Positions 1-7,758 of a stretch of DNA of 40,321 nucleotides are shown piece after piece; position 1 is the stretch's first letter, and each line of letters starts with the position of its first letter. Location: contig JAJRXX010000056.1 in NCBI GenBank assembly GCA_024276075.1, positions 1-40,321 on the forward strand. Reading direction: 5' to 3'. A model generated the notes under the pieces. That model saw only the letters and a program-made list of their open reading frames with translations. It was not told where the DNA came from and made no database searches. Both the position numbers and the translations under genes were made by a program. This DNA is from Planctomycetota bacterium (GTDB lineage: Bacteria; Planctomycetota; Phycisphaerae; Phycisphaerales; Phycisphaeraceae).

Positions 1-173
1 GTGCTCAGGCCCATGTCGATCAGCAGCTTGTTGTCGTCGTCGAAGGTATACGCTGCCAGCGAGGGATTGAGCACCAGTGCCAATGCCGCAATCAATATCA
101 GCACCGTGAAGATAGGCTGACGTATGCTCTCGATAAACGTGTGCCGACTGATGGTGAACAATTGTTGGATCAT
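1..173 (-). CDS. ABC-2 type transporter permease, N-terminal fragment (runs off the window)
   Basis: The reverse strand reads an ATG at 171-173 and stays open to the window edge (57 codons). It begins MIQQLFTISRHTFIESIRQP, followed by a hydrophobic helix (about residues 22-42) and an acidic stretch, FDDDNKLLIDMGLST. A short cytoplasmic start with an FxESIRxP-like segment before the first membrane helix is what ABC-2/NosY-type exporter permeases show, and the DDDNKLLIDMGLS segment is familiar from planctomycete members. The gene is divergent from the SPFH operon starting at 329, and no clear Shine-Dalgarno is visible before its ATG. The rest lies outside the window, so substrate and ATPase partner are unknown. 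The family call is inferred from a short N-terminus only. Confidence 0.6.
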   Translation of the reverse strand, partial: MIQQLFTISRHTFIESIRQPIFTVLILIAALALVLNPSLAAYTFDDDNKLLIDMGLS

Positions 174-328
174 GTCATTAAGACCGGCGGCACGGTTCGC
201 GTGGCGTGCACCACGGGATTGCACTGGGGTAATACGCACCGTGGGCGTGCCTGGTTTGGAGACACGCGTACCCCGCTGTGGTGGTCGCACACTGATTACT
301 TGATGGTTAGCAGACACGGGAAAGTGGC

Positions 329-2362
329 ATGAGTCAAGACCCGCACAGCTACGATCGCGCGAGCCAAGCGGCGTTGATCGGCCTAATGGTGCAGGCGGTA
401 TTGACGCTGGTGATGGCGGTGCTGTGTTTTTATACCGCCAGCCCGGCGGTATACGCAGCCTTATGGTACGTGCTGGGAGGGCTACCGATCTGGGCGGTGC
501 TGCTGATGGTCTATCACCAGCACCAGCTCGAACGCGCCGAGGCACTCGAAACCGATCAACTCGCTGGCGCAAACCCGTCGCGTGTGGCGGGGGCGAAGCT
601 TTTCGACGAACAGGGCGATGACCTGCTGCTGGCACGTCGGCGTCTGGGGCATCTATATAAATGGGTCCTGAATGCTGTGAGTCTGTGCGTCGGTGTGTAT
701 TTGCTGGCGATGGGCCTTTGGTTGGTATCGGATCAATATGACGCACATCGAGCGGGAAGGCTAATCGGCGACGCGATCGGGCTGGGGGTCAATACAGCGG
801 TGGTGATGGGCGTGCTGGCGGGGTCTGCGTTCGTGGCGTTTGTCGTGGCGAGATACGAGTCGGGTATGACCGAGATAAGCGCGTGGCGGTTGCTTCGCGG
901 CGGAGCGGGGTACCTGATCGGAACGAGCGTGGCGGCGACGCTACTCTTGATAGGGGTGCTGTTCGCACATTATGGTAATCCGGCTGTGCTTGGCGTGATG
1001 GGTGTAATCGTGCCGAGCCTGATGGTGTTGGCTGGATCGGAGATGCTCCTGGCACTGCTACTGAGCACGTACCGCCCACGGCGTGCTGGCGAAGTGCCGC
1101 GACCCGCGTTTGACAGCAGGCTCATGGGATGGATGACCAATCCCGGATCGATTGCCAAGGCTCTGGGCGACGCGATTAATTACCAACTCGGGTTCGAGGT
1201 CTCGCGTAGCTGGTTTTTTCAGTTACTGGGTCGTGCTGTGACGCCCCTGACGGGTTTCTCGCTGGCGGTGCTCGTGGGGATCAGTTGCGTGGTCATCGTA
1301 TCGCCACACGAGCGTGCGATCGTAACAAGCCTTGGCCGAGTACACGGTCAACCACTGGGACCTGGGCTACACGTGAAGTTTCCCTGGCCTGTGCAGAAGG
1401 CAGAAAAGTACGGCGTCGGACGCGTGCACCAGGTACTGGTCGGATCGACCCAGGCTGTGCCGCATGCCGACGACGCGATCCTCTGGGACAAGCCCCATAC
1501 GCACGACGAGCAATACCTGATCACCGCCCCGACGCCGCTGACTGGCGGAGGAAGCACGAGAGACGACGAGGCGCAGGGGGCGTCGGGTATTTCGTTGGTA
1601 GGCGCTGAAGTAGCGGTTCAGTACCGGATCGCAGACCTGGAGCGATACGTGTCGGCAGCTCGGAACGGCCGAGCGATGATTACCGCAATCGCTGAGCGCC
1701 GGGTCAACGCGTATTTTTTGATGAACGACATCGACACGCTTCTAGGCAAAGGCCGAATGGTCGCGGGTCGCGATCTGCTGGGGCTTATCCAGGATGACGT
1801 GGATGGAGTTGGCTTGGGTATCGACATCGTTTTTGTCGGGTTGATCAGCATCCACCCGCCTGCGGATCAAGGCGTAGCGGGGGCGTTTCTGACGCAGATC
1901 GGAGCGATGCAGGAGCGAGGGAGTATGATCGAGCAGGCACGTCAAGAAGCGGTGGAGCTATTGGCCTCGGTGGCTGGATCACATGACAAGGCGCTGGCGA
2001 TCAATGGCGCCATCGAAGCGCAGCAGGAGGTTCCGTCCGCGAATCACCAAGCGGAAATTGAGAAGCTGCTGACTACCGCTGGGGGCGAGGCGGCGCAGAT
2101 CATCTACGAAGCCAGGGCTGATCGATGGGAGCGTGTGACCACGGAGCGTGCTGCGGCAGAGCGGTTCGACGCAGAGGTACTGGCGTATCGTAGCGCACCA
2201 GGATACTACCGCGCGAAGCGATACCTCGACACGCTGGCGAAGAGCCTGGCGGGGGCACGCAAGTACATCGTCACGACCGGCCGGGACGTGCCGCCGATCT
2301 ACCGCATCGACCTAAAGGATACGGGGTCGGCGATCGAATCGATTTTTCAGCAGGGCCAGTAG
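329..2362 (+). CDS. Polytopic SPFH/Band-7 domain membrane protein (HflK-like)
   Basis: A 677-residue protein. The first 325 residues carry about seven hydrophobic helices (roughly 13-35, 41-62, 111-133, 150-174, 193-215, 219-246 and 305-325). A Band-7/SPFH domain follows, beginning VSPHERAIVTSLGRV and containing GPGLHVKFPWPVQKAEKY (about 345-361), the typical opening of HflK/prohibitin-type proteins. The last 150 residues are charged, Ala/Glu-rich and helical, as expected for oligomerisation. HflK in E. coli has a single membrane helix, so the N-terminal multi-helix module is an extra. In bacteria HflK/HflC form large membrane assemblies around the protease FtsH; no ftsH is present here, so a partner is only inferred. 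The ATG at 329 is the first gene of a plus-strand run that continues with two more SPFH genes and an ABC transporter. The Shine-Dalgarno is weak (GGGAAAG at 318-324). Confidence 0.85.
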   Translation: MSQDPHSYDRASQAALIGLMVQAVLTLVMAVLCFYTASPAVYAALWYVLGGLPIWAVLLMVYHQHQLERAEALETDQLAGANPSRVAGAKLFDEQGDDLLLARRRLGHLYKWVLNAVSLCVGVYLLAMGLWLVSDQYDAHRAGRLIGDAIGLGVNTAVVMGVLAGSAFVAFVVARYESGMTEISAWRLLRGGAGYLIGTSVAATLLLIGVLFAHYGNPAVLGVMGVIVPSLMVLAGSEMLLALLLSTYRPRRAGEVPRPAFDSRLMGWMTNPGSIAKALGDAINYQLGFEVSRSWFFQLLGRAVTPLTGFSLAVLVGISCVVIVSPHERAIVTSLGRVHGQPLGPGLHVKFPWPVQKAEKYGVGRVHQVLVGSTQAVPHADDAILWDKPHTHDEQYLITAPTPLTGGGSTRDDEAQGASGISLVGAEVAVQYRIADLERYVSAARNGRAMITAIAERRVNAYFLMNDIDTLLGKGRMVAGRDLLGLIQDDVDGVGLGIDIVFVGLISIHPPADQGVAGAFLTQIGAMQERGSMIEQARQEAVELLASVAGSHDKALAINGAIEAQQEVPSANHQAEIEKLLTTAGGEAAQIIYEARADRWERVTTERAAAERFDAEVLAYRSAPGYYRAKRYLDTLAKSLAGARKYIVTTGRDVPPIYRIDLKDTGSAIESIFQQGQ

Positions 2363-2436
2363 CGTTCCGATGCGCGACGTGCGGGTTGGATTGTTGCTTG
2401 ATGGATTAGCTACTTATTAAACGGAGTTGTGCCGCG

Positions 2437-3342
2437 ATGGAAGTAAAACACAGATTTACGGTTTTCATCGGCCTGCTGGTCGTCGCTGTGCTGGTGACGT
2501 ACATGTTCGCGTTTCAGGTGCGATACGATCAAGTGGCTGTATTGACCACGTTTGATCGGGTAGGAACGGACGCGGTCAAACATGAGCCGGGGCTCTATTT
2601 CAAGCTCCCCTGGCCCATCCAGAAAGTTCAACAGTACGACACGCGAGTGCGTCTGCTTGACCATCGGCTCGAGCAGGTGTCGACGCAAGACGGCAAGAGC
2701 GTGGTGATCCGCACGTACATGGCGTGGCGGATCGACGACCCGACGGCGTTTTTCGTGAATCTACAGAGCCCCCAGGGTGCACAGGCCAAGCTCGCGCCGT
2801 TGCTGAGTGAAGAGGTCAGCGGCACGGTCGGGCGCTACCGGATGGACCAACTCGTCAACACCGACCGCGACCAGGTGATGCTCGCACGCATTGAGCAAGA
2901 GGCGCTGGCGAGACTGGATCGCCGACTATCGTCGCTGGGGTATGGGGTCAAAGTGCAACAGGTGGGCATCCGGCGTCTGGTGCTGCCACAGGAGAATACA
3001 GAGCAGGTGTTTGAGACGATGCGTCAGACCCGTCAGCGTCTGGCGGCACGGGCCCGCGTGTCGGGTGAGGCGCAGGCGAACGCGATCACAAGCCAGGCCG
3101 AGTCTGCCAAGCGACGAATACTCGCCTTCGCAAAACGACGTGCACAGGCGATCCGTTCCGAGGGTGACAAGGAAGCGGCTCAATACTACGCGGCGTTTAA
3201 GCAGGACGAGGCGTTGGCTATATTCCTGCGACGAATAGAAACACTCGAAAGCGTGCTGCCTCACAATACGACGTTTATCCTCGATGCCGAACAGCTTTCG
3301 CTCGAGGACCTGTTTGGTGGCGGCACGGCTGGACACGAGTAA
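2437..3342 (+). CDS. hflC: HflC-like SPFH domain protein
   Basis: A 301-residue protein of normal HflC length. One N-terminal membrane helix (residues 7-26) is followed by the SPFH domain: VRYDQVAVLTTFDRV, then EPGLYFKLPWPIQKVQQYDTRV (about 50-71). HflC-typical segments come next: TQDGKSVVIRTYMAWRIDDP, a GYGVKVQQVGIRRLVLPQEN segment and an Ala/Arg/Glu-rich helix carrying GEAQANAI and SEGDKEAAQYYAAF. The protein should sit in the inner membrane with the domain outside the cytoplasm and pair with an HflK-type partner. It lies between two other SPFH genes, 74 bases after the first and 18 before the third, which suggests a hetero-oligomer. GGAG at 2422-2425 precedes the ATG. The family assignment is solid; the symbol follows similarity to HflC, and the process it serves here is unknown. 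Confidence 0.88.
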   Translation: MEVKHRFTVFIGLLVVAVLVTYMFAFQVRYDQVAVLTTFDRVGTDAVKHEPGLYFKLPWPIQKVQQYDTRVRLLDHRLEQVSTQDGKSVVIRTYMAWRIDDPTAFFVNLQSPQGAQAKLAPLLSEEVSGTVGRYRMDQLVNTDRDQVMLARIEQEALARLDRRLSSLGYGVKVQQVGIRRLVLPQENTEQVFETMRQTRQRLAARARVSGEAQANAITSQAESAKRRILAFAKRRAQAIRSEGDKEAAQYYAAFKQDEALAIFLRRIETLESVLPHNTTFILDAEQLSLEDLFGGGTAGHE

Positions 3343-3360
3343 TAGCACAGGGTCATAACG

Positions 3361-4644
3361 TTGAACGAGCAGACGACAAATCGATTGGACGACGATACCG
3401 CTGGGGCGGATACAGCCCAGGGACCCCTTGATCCCGCGCAGCGGTCGCTGGCCGATGCGCTACACGTGAGCTTCTGGGTGCTCAAACTGGTCATGCTCCT
3501 GCTGGTCGTGCTGTATTTATTTAGTGGTGTGTTTAACGTCAGCGAACACGAAAAGGCGGTTCGGCTGCGGTTCGGTCGTATCGTCGGTGGGACCGGCAGA
3601 CAGGTGCTCGACCCGGGCGGGCCGTACTTTTCGCTACCATTTCCATTTGAGCAGATCGTAACCGTGCCGACCGCGCCTCGTCAGATCGAGCTGGATCGGG
3701 TGTTCTGGTACGAGACCAACGCAGATGGTGGCTTGGCCAGCTCGAGTGACGGCGGCAAGGCGGGGCCGCTCGATCCACGCAAAGACGGCTCGCTGCTGAC
3801 AGGTGACACGGAGATCATCCACGCGCGTTGGTCGGTGACGTATGTGGTGGATGACCCGATCTCGTATCTGGCGCGAGTAAAAAGTACGGCTGTGGCGGAG
3901 CGGATGGTGCGCACGGCCACACAACAGGGTGTGGTGTACGCGGTGGCGGGATTGACAGCTGACCAACTCCTGCGTTCGCAGGACGTAAGTGCTGCCAGGC
4001 GCCGTGCGCAAGAGGTGCTCGACAGCCTGGAGTCTGGGATTAAGGTCATCAGCCTATCGGTGCGTCATCCGACGTTTCCGCTGTCGGTTCAACCCGCGGT
4101 CCAGGCAGTACTCAACGCTGAGAGCGTACGAGCTAAGCTGATCGAGGAGGCGCAGGAGCAGTGGGGACGCATGCTCATCGGTGCTGCGGGCGAAGGCGCC
4201 GATCCGCTGCTGGGTCTGATTGAGGAATACGAAACAGCGAGCTTGTCGAACGATGCGCAGCGTCTGGACGAGCTTGAGCATCGGTTCGACACGGCGTTTT
4301 TAGGTCTCGAAATCGAATCGGGTGGCCGGGTAATCGGCATCGGGGGCGAGGTGGCACGCATGATGCACGAAGCGATGACGTATCGCACCGAGGTGGTCGC
4401 CGCGGTTCGCAACGAAGCGGACTATTTCAATAGCTTGCTGCCACAGTACCGAGAGAACCCGCATATCGTTCGTAGCCGACTGTGGCAGGACGCCAGACAG
4501 CGCATCCTCAGCGGCGATGTAGAAACCATGTACCTCCCACGCGGCCAAGCGTATCTCGACATCAACCGTGACCCGAAAGTGCGCCAGAATCGTGAGAAGA
4601 AACGGCTCATTCGGGAAGACGAAGCCCGCCAAGCTAACCCCTAG
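3361..4644 (+). CDS. hflK: SPFH/Band-7 domain protein (HflK-like)
   Basis: A 427-residue protein starting at a TTG codon, since no ATG or GTG precedes its membrane helix in frame. A polar N-terminus of about 35 residues is followed by one membrane helix (about 37-58) and then an SPFH domain with VSEHEKAVRLRFGRIVGG and PGGPYFSLPFPFEQIVTVPTA, the layout of HflK. TGDTEIIHARWSVTYVVDDP corresponds to the conserved strand region of HflK. The C-terminal 170 residues are helical, with a Leu/Glu/Asp-rich stretch (about 265-305) and REKKRLIREDEARQANP at the end. It is the third consecutive SPFH gene, 18 bases after hflC, and the ABC ATPase starts 10 bases after its stop. The name rests on domain order. 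Two HflK-like proteins flanking one HflC is unusual, and which one pairs with HflC cannot be told from sequence. Confidence 0.85.
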   Translation: MNEQTTNRLDDDTAGADTAQGPLDPAQRSLADALHVSFWVLKLVMLLLVVLYLFSGVFNVSEHEKAVRLRFGRIVGGTGRQVLDPGGPYFSLPFPFEQIVTVPTAPRQIELDRVFWYETNADGGLASSSDGGKAGPLDPRKDGSLLTGDTEIIHARWSVTYVVDDPISYLARVKSTAVAERMVRTATQQGVVYAVAGLTADQLLRSQDVSAARRRAQEVLDSLESGIKVISLSVRHPTFPLSVQPAVQAVLNAESVRAKLIEEAQEQWGRMLIGAAGEGADPLLGLIEEYETASLSNDAQRLDELEHRFDTAFLGLEIESGGRVIGIGGEVARMMHEAMTYRTEVVAAVRNEADYFNSLLPQYRENPHIVRSRLWQDARQRILSGDVETMYLPRGQAYLDINRDPKVRQNREKKRLIREDEARQANP

Positions 4645-4654
4645 ACCTTTGGCT

Positions 4655-5950
4655 ATGACGCATTCAACGGGATCGGACAATTTGCCACGCGTAAGCCAAG
4701 CCGTCGCGCCCGACCGACACGACGCTGCGCTGGTGTCTGAGCACACGGACGGCGACGCTGTCATCCGCTGTATCGGGTTGACCAAGGTCTTCCGCGACTT
4801 TTGGCTGCATGGCCGAGTGCGAGCGGTAGACGGCATCGATCTGGAGGTGCGTCGTGGTGAGGTGCTCGGGCTGCTGGGTCCAAATGGATCGGGCAAGTCC
4901 ACGACCATCAAGATGATCCTGGGGTTGCTACACCCGACGTCGGGGCGCGTGGCGGTGTTCGGCAAGCGCCCGGAGGACGTGGCTACGAAACGGTTCATCG
5001 GCTACCTGCCCGAGGAGTCGTACCTGTACCCCTTCTTGAACGCGCGAGAGACGCTTGATTACTTCGGGCGGCTGTTCCACCAGGGACGCCATCAGCGGCA
5101 ACGGCGCATCGATATGCTCCTGGAGATGGTTGGTCTTGAAGCGGTCGGGCGTCGGCCAATCGGGGAATATTCCAAAGGCATGCAGCGTCGTATCGGCCTC
5201 GCGGCGGCGCTGATCAATGACCCCAAACTGCTCATACTCGACGAGCCAACGAACGGGCTCGATCCCCTGGGCACACGCCAGATTAAGGACCTCATCCTAG
5301 ACCTCTCGCACCGGGGCAAGACCATTCTGCTGTGCTCGCACCTATTGGCTGACGTCGAGGACGTCTGCGATAGGGTGGCGATCATGTTCGGCGGGAAGGT
5401 TCGCGTCAGCGGCACCGTCGACGAGTTACTCGCACAGCAAGACATGACCACGCTCCAGATCAGTCAGCTCGACAATCAAACCGTCAGCGATATCGAGTCG
5501 CTGCTGCAAGCGCGTGGCAAGCATATCGAGAAAATCGACAAACCGCGTCAGAAGCTCGAGTCGCTGTTTCTCGAGATCGTCCACCGTGCACAGGCTGAGG
5601 GCATCACCACGAGCGGTGCGCGCGTCGGCGGTCCGATCGCGGCATTCTTACAGGAAGGGCCCGACCACGAGCCGCAGGAGGAGCGTGCTGGCTCAATCAT
5701 CGACCGCTTGGTTGGGGACACATCCACTCCACAGACACAGACCCCATATCCCGCGCAGCAAGACGAAGGTCCATTACCTAAATCCGATCGATCTGGCGCC
5801 GCGCCGCCGCAAGCGTCGAGCCAACCGCGGGGCGATACGCCAACCCTTGACGGGCTGGTCGAGGGCAGTTGGCAATGGTCCGATCGGGATCAAGAAAACG
5901 CCTCAGACGGCGGCGACAGAGACCCGAATTCGAGTCGTGGACCGTCATAG
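4655..5950 (+). CDS. ABC transporter ATP-binding protein (CcmA/NatA type) with long C-terminal tail
   Basis: The nucleotide-binding subunit of an ABC-2 exporter. From the ATG at 4655 (431 residues) the Walker A motif GPNGSGKST lies at 75-83, the signature is YSKGMQRRIGLA, Walker B is LLILDEPTNGLDP and the H-loop is LLCSHLLADVEDVCDRVAIM. The open frame extends upstream to 4568, but that would overlap the SPFH gene by 77 bases; 4655 gives a 10-base gap. Beyond residue 310 the protein has about 120 polar, Pro/Gln/Asp-rich residues that ABC ATPases normally lack and that look disordered. The permease starts 50 bases downstream, so the two probably form one transporter. Its substrate is unknown. 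Sharing an operon with three SPFH proteins suggests an envelope task; that is inference. Confidence 0.9.
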   Translation: MTHSTGSDNLPRVSQAVAPDRHDAALVSEHTDGDAVIRCIGLTKVFRDFWLHGRVRAVDGIDLEVRRGEVLGLLGPNGSGKSTTIKMILGLLHPTSGRVAVFGKRPEDVATKRFIGYLPEESYLYPFLNARETLDYFGRLFHQGRHQRQRRIDMLLEMVGLEAVGRRPIGEYSKGMQRRIGLAAALINDPKLLILDEPTNGLDPLGTRQIKDLILDLSHRGKTILLCSHLLADVEDVCDRVAIMFGGKVRVSGTVDELLAQQDMTTLQISQLDNQTVSDIESLLQARGKHIEKIDKPRQKLESLFLEIVHRAQAEGITTSGARVGGPIAAFLQEGPDHEPQEERAGSIIDRLVGDTSTPQTQTPYPAQQDEGPLPKSDRSGAAPPQASSQPRGDTPTLDGLVEGSWQWSDRDQENASDGGDRDPNSSRGPS

Positions 5951-5999
5951 TCGTGTCGGTGTGAGCAGGATTGACGGGTAGACTTTGGAGGTCTTGGAC

Positions 6000-7688
6000 G
6001 TGACGGTCATACAAAAGGACGAGCCCTGGCTAGCGAGAGTGGGTGAGCGCCTATTGAAGCGAATAATCGTGGCGTTTATCGTCATTGCGGCAAGCGGTAC
6101 TGCCTGGTTACTAGACAGTCCGGGCGTCACGATGGCGTTAATCGGCGCCGCGGCGATGTGGCTGGGGTTCGTGCTGGGCGTGTGGTGTATTCGCGCGTTG
6201 CTGTCGCCGGGGTGGCCCGTGCTCGGGGTTGCGCGCACGCTCATCGACGAAGCCGTCCGCATGAAGATCGTCGCCGTCTTCGGGTTTGGCTTGCTCGTAT
6301 TCGTCCCCTTCCTGCCATTCCTGCTGGACCCGAACGAGCAGTTGCGATACCGCGTGCAGTTTTTTCTTACTTGGGCGTTGTCGGGTACGTCGGTGCTCAT
6401 GAGCGTGATGACGCTGTTCCTGGCTTGCACAACTATTTGTAATGAGATCGAAAAGAAGCGTATTTTCCTGACGCTGACCAAGCCGATCGGCCGTGGTCAA
6501 TACCTGCTGGGAAAGTGGCTGGGCATAGCGCTACTGAACCTGCTGCTGATCAGTGTGGCGGGCGTGGGCATCTATGTCTTTGCAAAGGTCCTCGCGCAGC
6601 AGGAGGCACGAGACGCTTACGATCGTCGGGCTGTGGGTAGGCAGGTCTTAACGGCTAGACGATCGGTCGGCGCAGAACCGCCTGCGGGTATGGACCTGTC
6701 GGCGCTGGTCGATGAGCGTTACAAGCAGCTTCGGACACGCGACACGGGCCCGTACCCGCAGCAGGATACGGACACGCAGTTACGCAGAGCAATCGAGCAG
6801 GCGGTCGTCGCGAAGTGGCACACAATCCCGCCTCGCGATACGCAGCGGTATTTGTTTACACAACTGCACGACGCGAAGCGCGTCGACGGGTGGCTTCAGC
6901 TACGGATTAAACCGGTGTCGTCGGTGGAACCACCAGATCGCTTGGTACGTTTGGCGCTGTGGCTAAACGGGAGACCCTACCCGGTTGACCCACGGATCGG
7001 TCGGCAGCTGCCACTCGTGGTGGCGGACAATCACTTCCACGTGATCGACCTACCCGTGTCGGCGATCGACGACGAGGGACGACTGGAGTTGCGCATCGGC
7101 AACGTGAACTTGGTCAATCCTCACGCAACGCACGCATCGAGTGTGAATCTGGCACCCGGGACTGGCTTGGAGTTGCTGTACCAAGCGGGTCGATTCGAGC
7201 CGAACCTGGTCCGGGGATTGGGATTGATCTGGCTGAGGCTGGGATTTCTGGCCATGATAGGCTTGGCGGCGGGATCGTTATTAGACTTTCACGTGGCGTG
7301 TTTGTTGAGCCTGCTGGTCTACATCACCGCCACGGCTAATACCTTCCTCGCTGAGTCCATGCAGTACTACGTGACCATCCCCAGGACGGAGATGTCCCTG
7401 GTAGAAATGGCTCTTTGGTGGCCCCAGGTGTTTATCGATCGGCTGATACAGGGCGAAGTCTGGGGCGCGGCCAAGGTCGTGATCCGCCTAATCGGTAATA
7501 CGTTCGTCTTGCTGGTGCCCTCATTTAGCAAGTACAACCCCGTGCCGCTGATCGCCGACGGAAGACTGGTGGGATACGGCGTGCTGGGCGAAGCCACGGT
7601 TTGGGTCGGGTTGATCTGGACCGGTTCGTGTGGCGTCATCGGGTGGCTGATGCTTCGAGGTCGTGAACTGGCACGGGTGACGGTTTGA
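6000..7688 (+). CDS. ABC-2 type transporter permease with large insert
   Basis: A membrane subunit of 562 residues. Four N-terminal hydrophobic helices lie within the first 200 residues. EIEKKRIFLTLTKPIGRGQY, just after a helix, is the hallmark cytoplasmic loop of ABC-2/NosY-type permeases. A soluble insert of about 200 residues follows (Arg/Asp-rich, then beta-rich), and three or four further helices close the protein. The frame is open from a TTG at 5985, but GGAGG at 5987-5991 stands 8 bases before the GTG at 6000, so I chose GTG. It follows its probable ATPase directly. The insert should lie on the outer face of the membrane and may contact substrate or the neighbouring repeat protein. 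The substrate is not deducible from sequence. Confidence 0.85.
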   Translation: MTVIQKDEPWLARVGERLLKRIIVAFIVIAASGTAWLLDSPGVTMALIGAAAMWLGFVLGVWCIRALLSPGWPVLGVARTLIDEAVRMKIVAVFGFGLLVFVPFLPFLLDPNEQLRYRVQFFLTWALSGTSVLMSVMTLFLACTTICNEIEKKRIFLTLTKPIGRGQYLLGKWLGIALLNLLLISVAGVGIYVFAKVLAQQEARDAYDRRAVGRQVLTARRSVGAEPPAGMDLSALVDERYKQLRTRDTGPYPQQDTDTQLRRAIEQAVVAKWHTIPPRDTQRYLFTQLHDAKRVDGWLQLRIKPVSSVEPPDRLVRLALWLNGRPYPVDPRIGRQLPLVVADNHFHVIDLPVSAIDDEGRLELRIGNVNLVNPHATHASSVNLAPGTGLELLYQAGRFEPNLVRGLGLIWLRLGFLAMIGLAAGSLLDFHVACLLSLLVYITATANTFLAESMQYYVTIPRTEMSLVEMALWWPQVFIDRLIQGEVWGAAKVVIRLIGNTFVLLVPSFSKYNPVPLIADGRLVGYGVLGEATVWVGLIWTGSCGVIGWLMLRGRELARVTV

Positions 7689-7712
7689 TACGCATCCGTG
7701 TGTGTTTTGGGT
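7689..7712. repeat. Degenerate transposon-end-like repeat after a stop codon
   Basis: The sequence TACGCATCCGTGTGTGTTTT begins immediately after the TGA of the permease gene. A near copy starts at 9699 (TACGCATCCGCGTCTATTTT, 4 differences in 20), and the first nine bases are the end of the inverted repeats of the IS630-type remnant at 39986-40318. All three are preceded by a TNA triplet. No matching right end is visible here, so this is at most a relic end. Confidence 0.35.
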
Positions 7713-7758
7713 ATGGCGCGACGGTTAAAGCGTGCCCGGGAATCTGTCAGGCAAATCA

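Noticed and set aside
141-332. 63-codon frame from GTG overlapping the first SPFH start with ATGA
   Set aside because: It overlaps the start of the divergent permease gene, has no Shine-Dalgarno, and its composition (Trp, Thr, His and Arg-rich) does not look like a real protein.
4300-4998. Long minus-strand frame (232 codons) opposite hflK and the ABC ATPase
   Set aside because: It crosses two well-supported plus-strand genes and its translation is Arg/Ser/Pro-rich without motifs; a shadow frame in GC-rich DNA.
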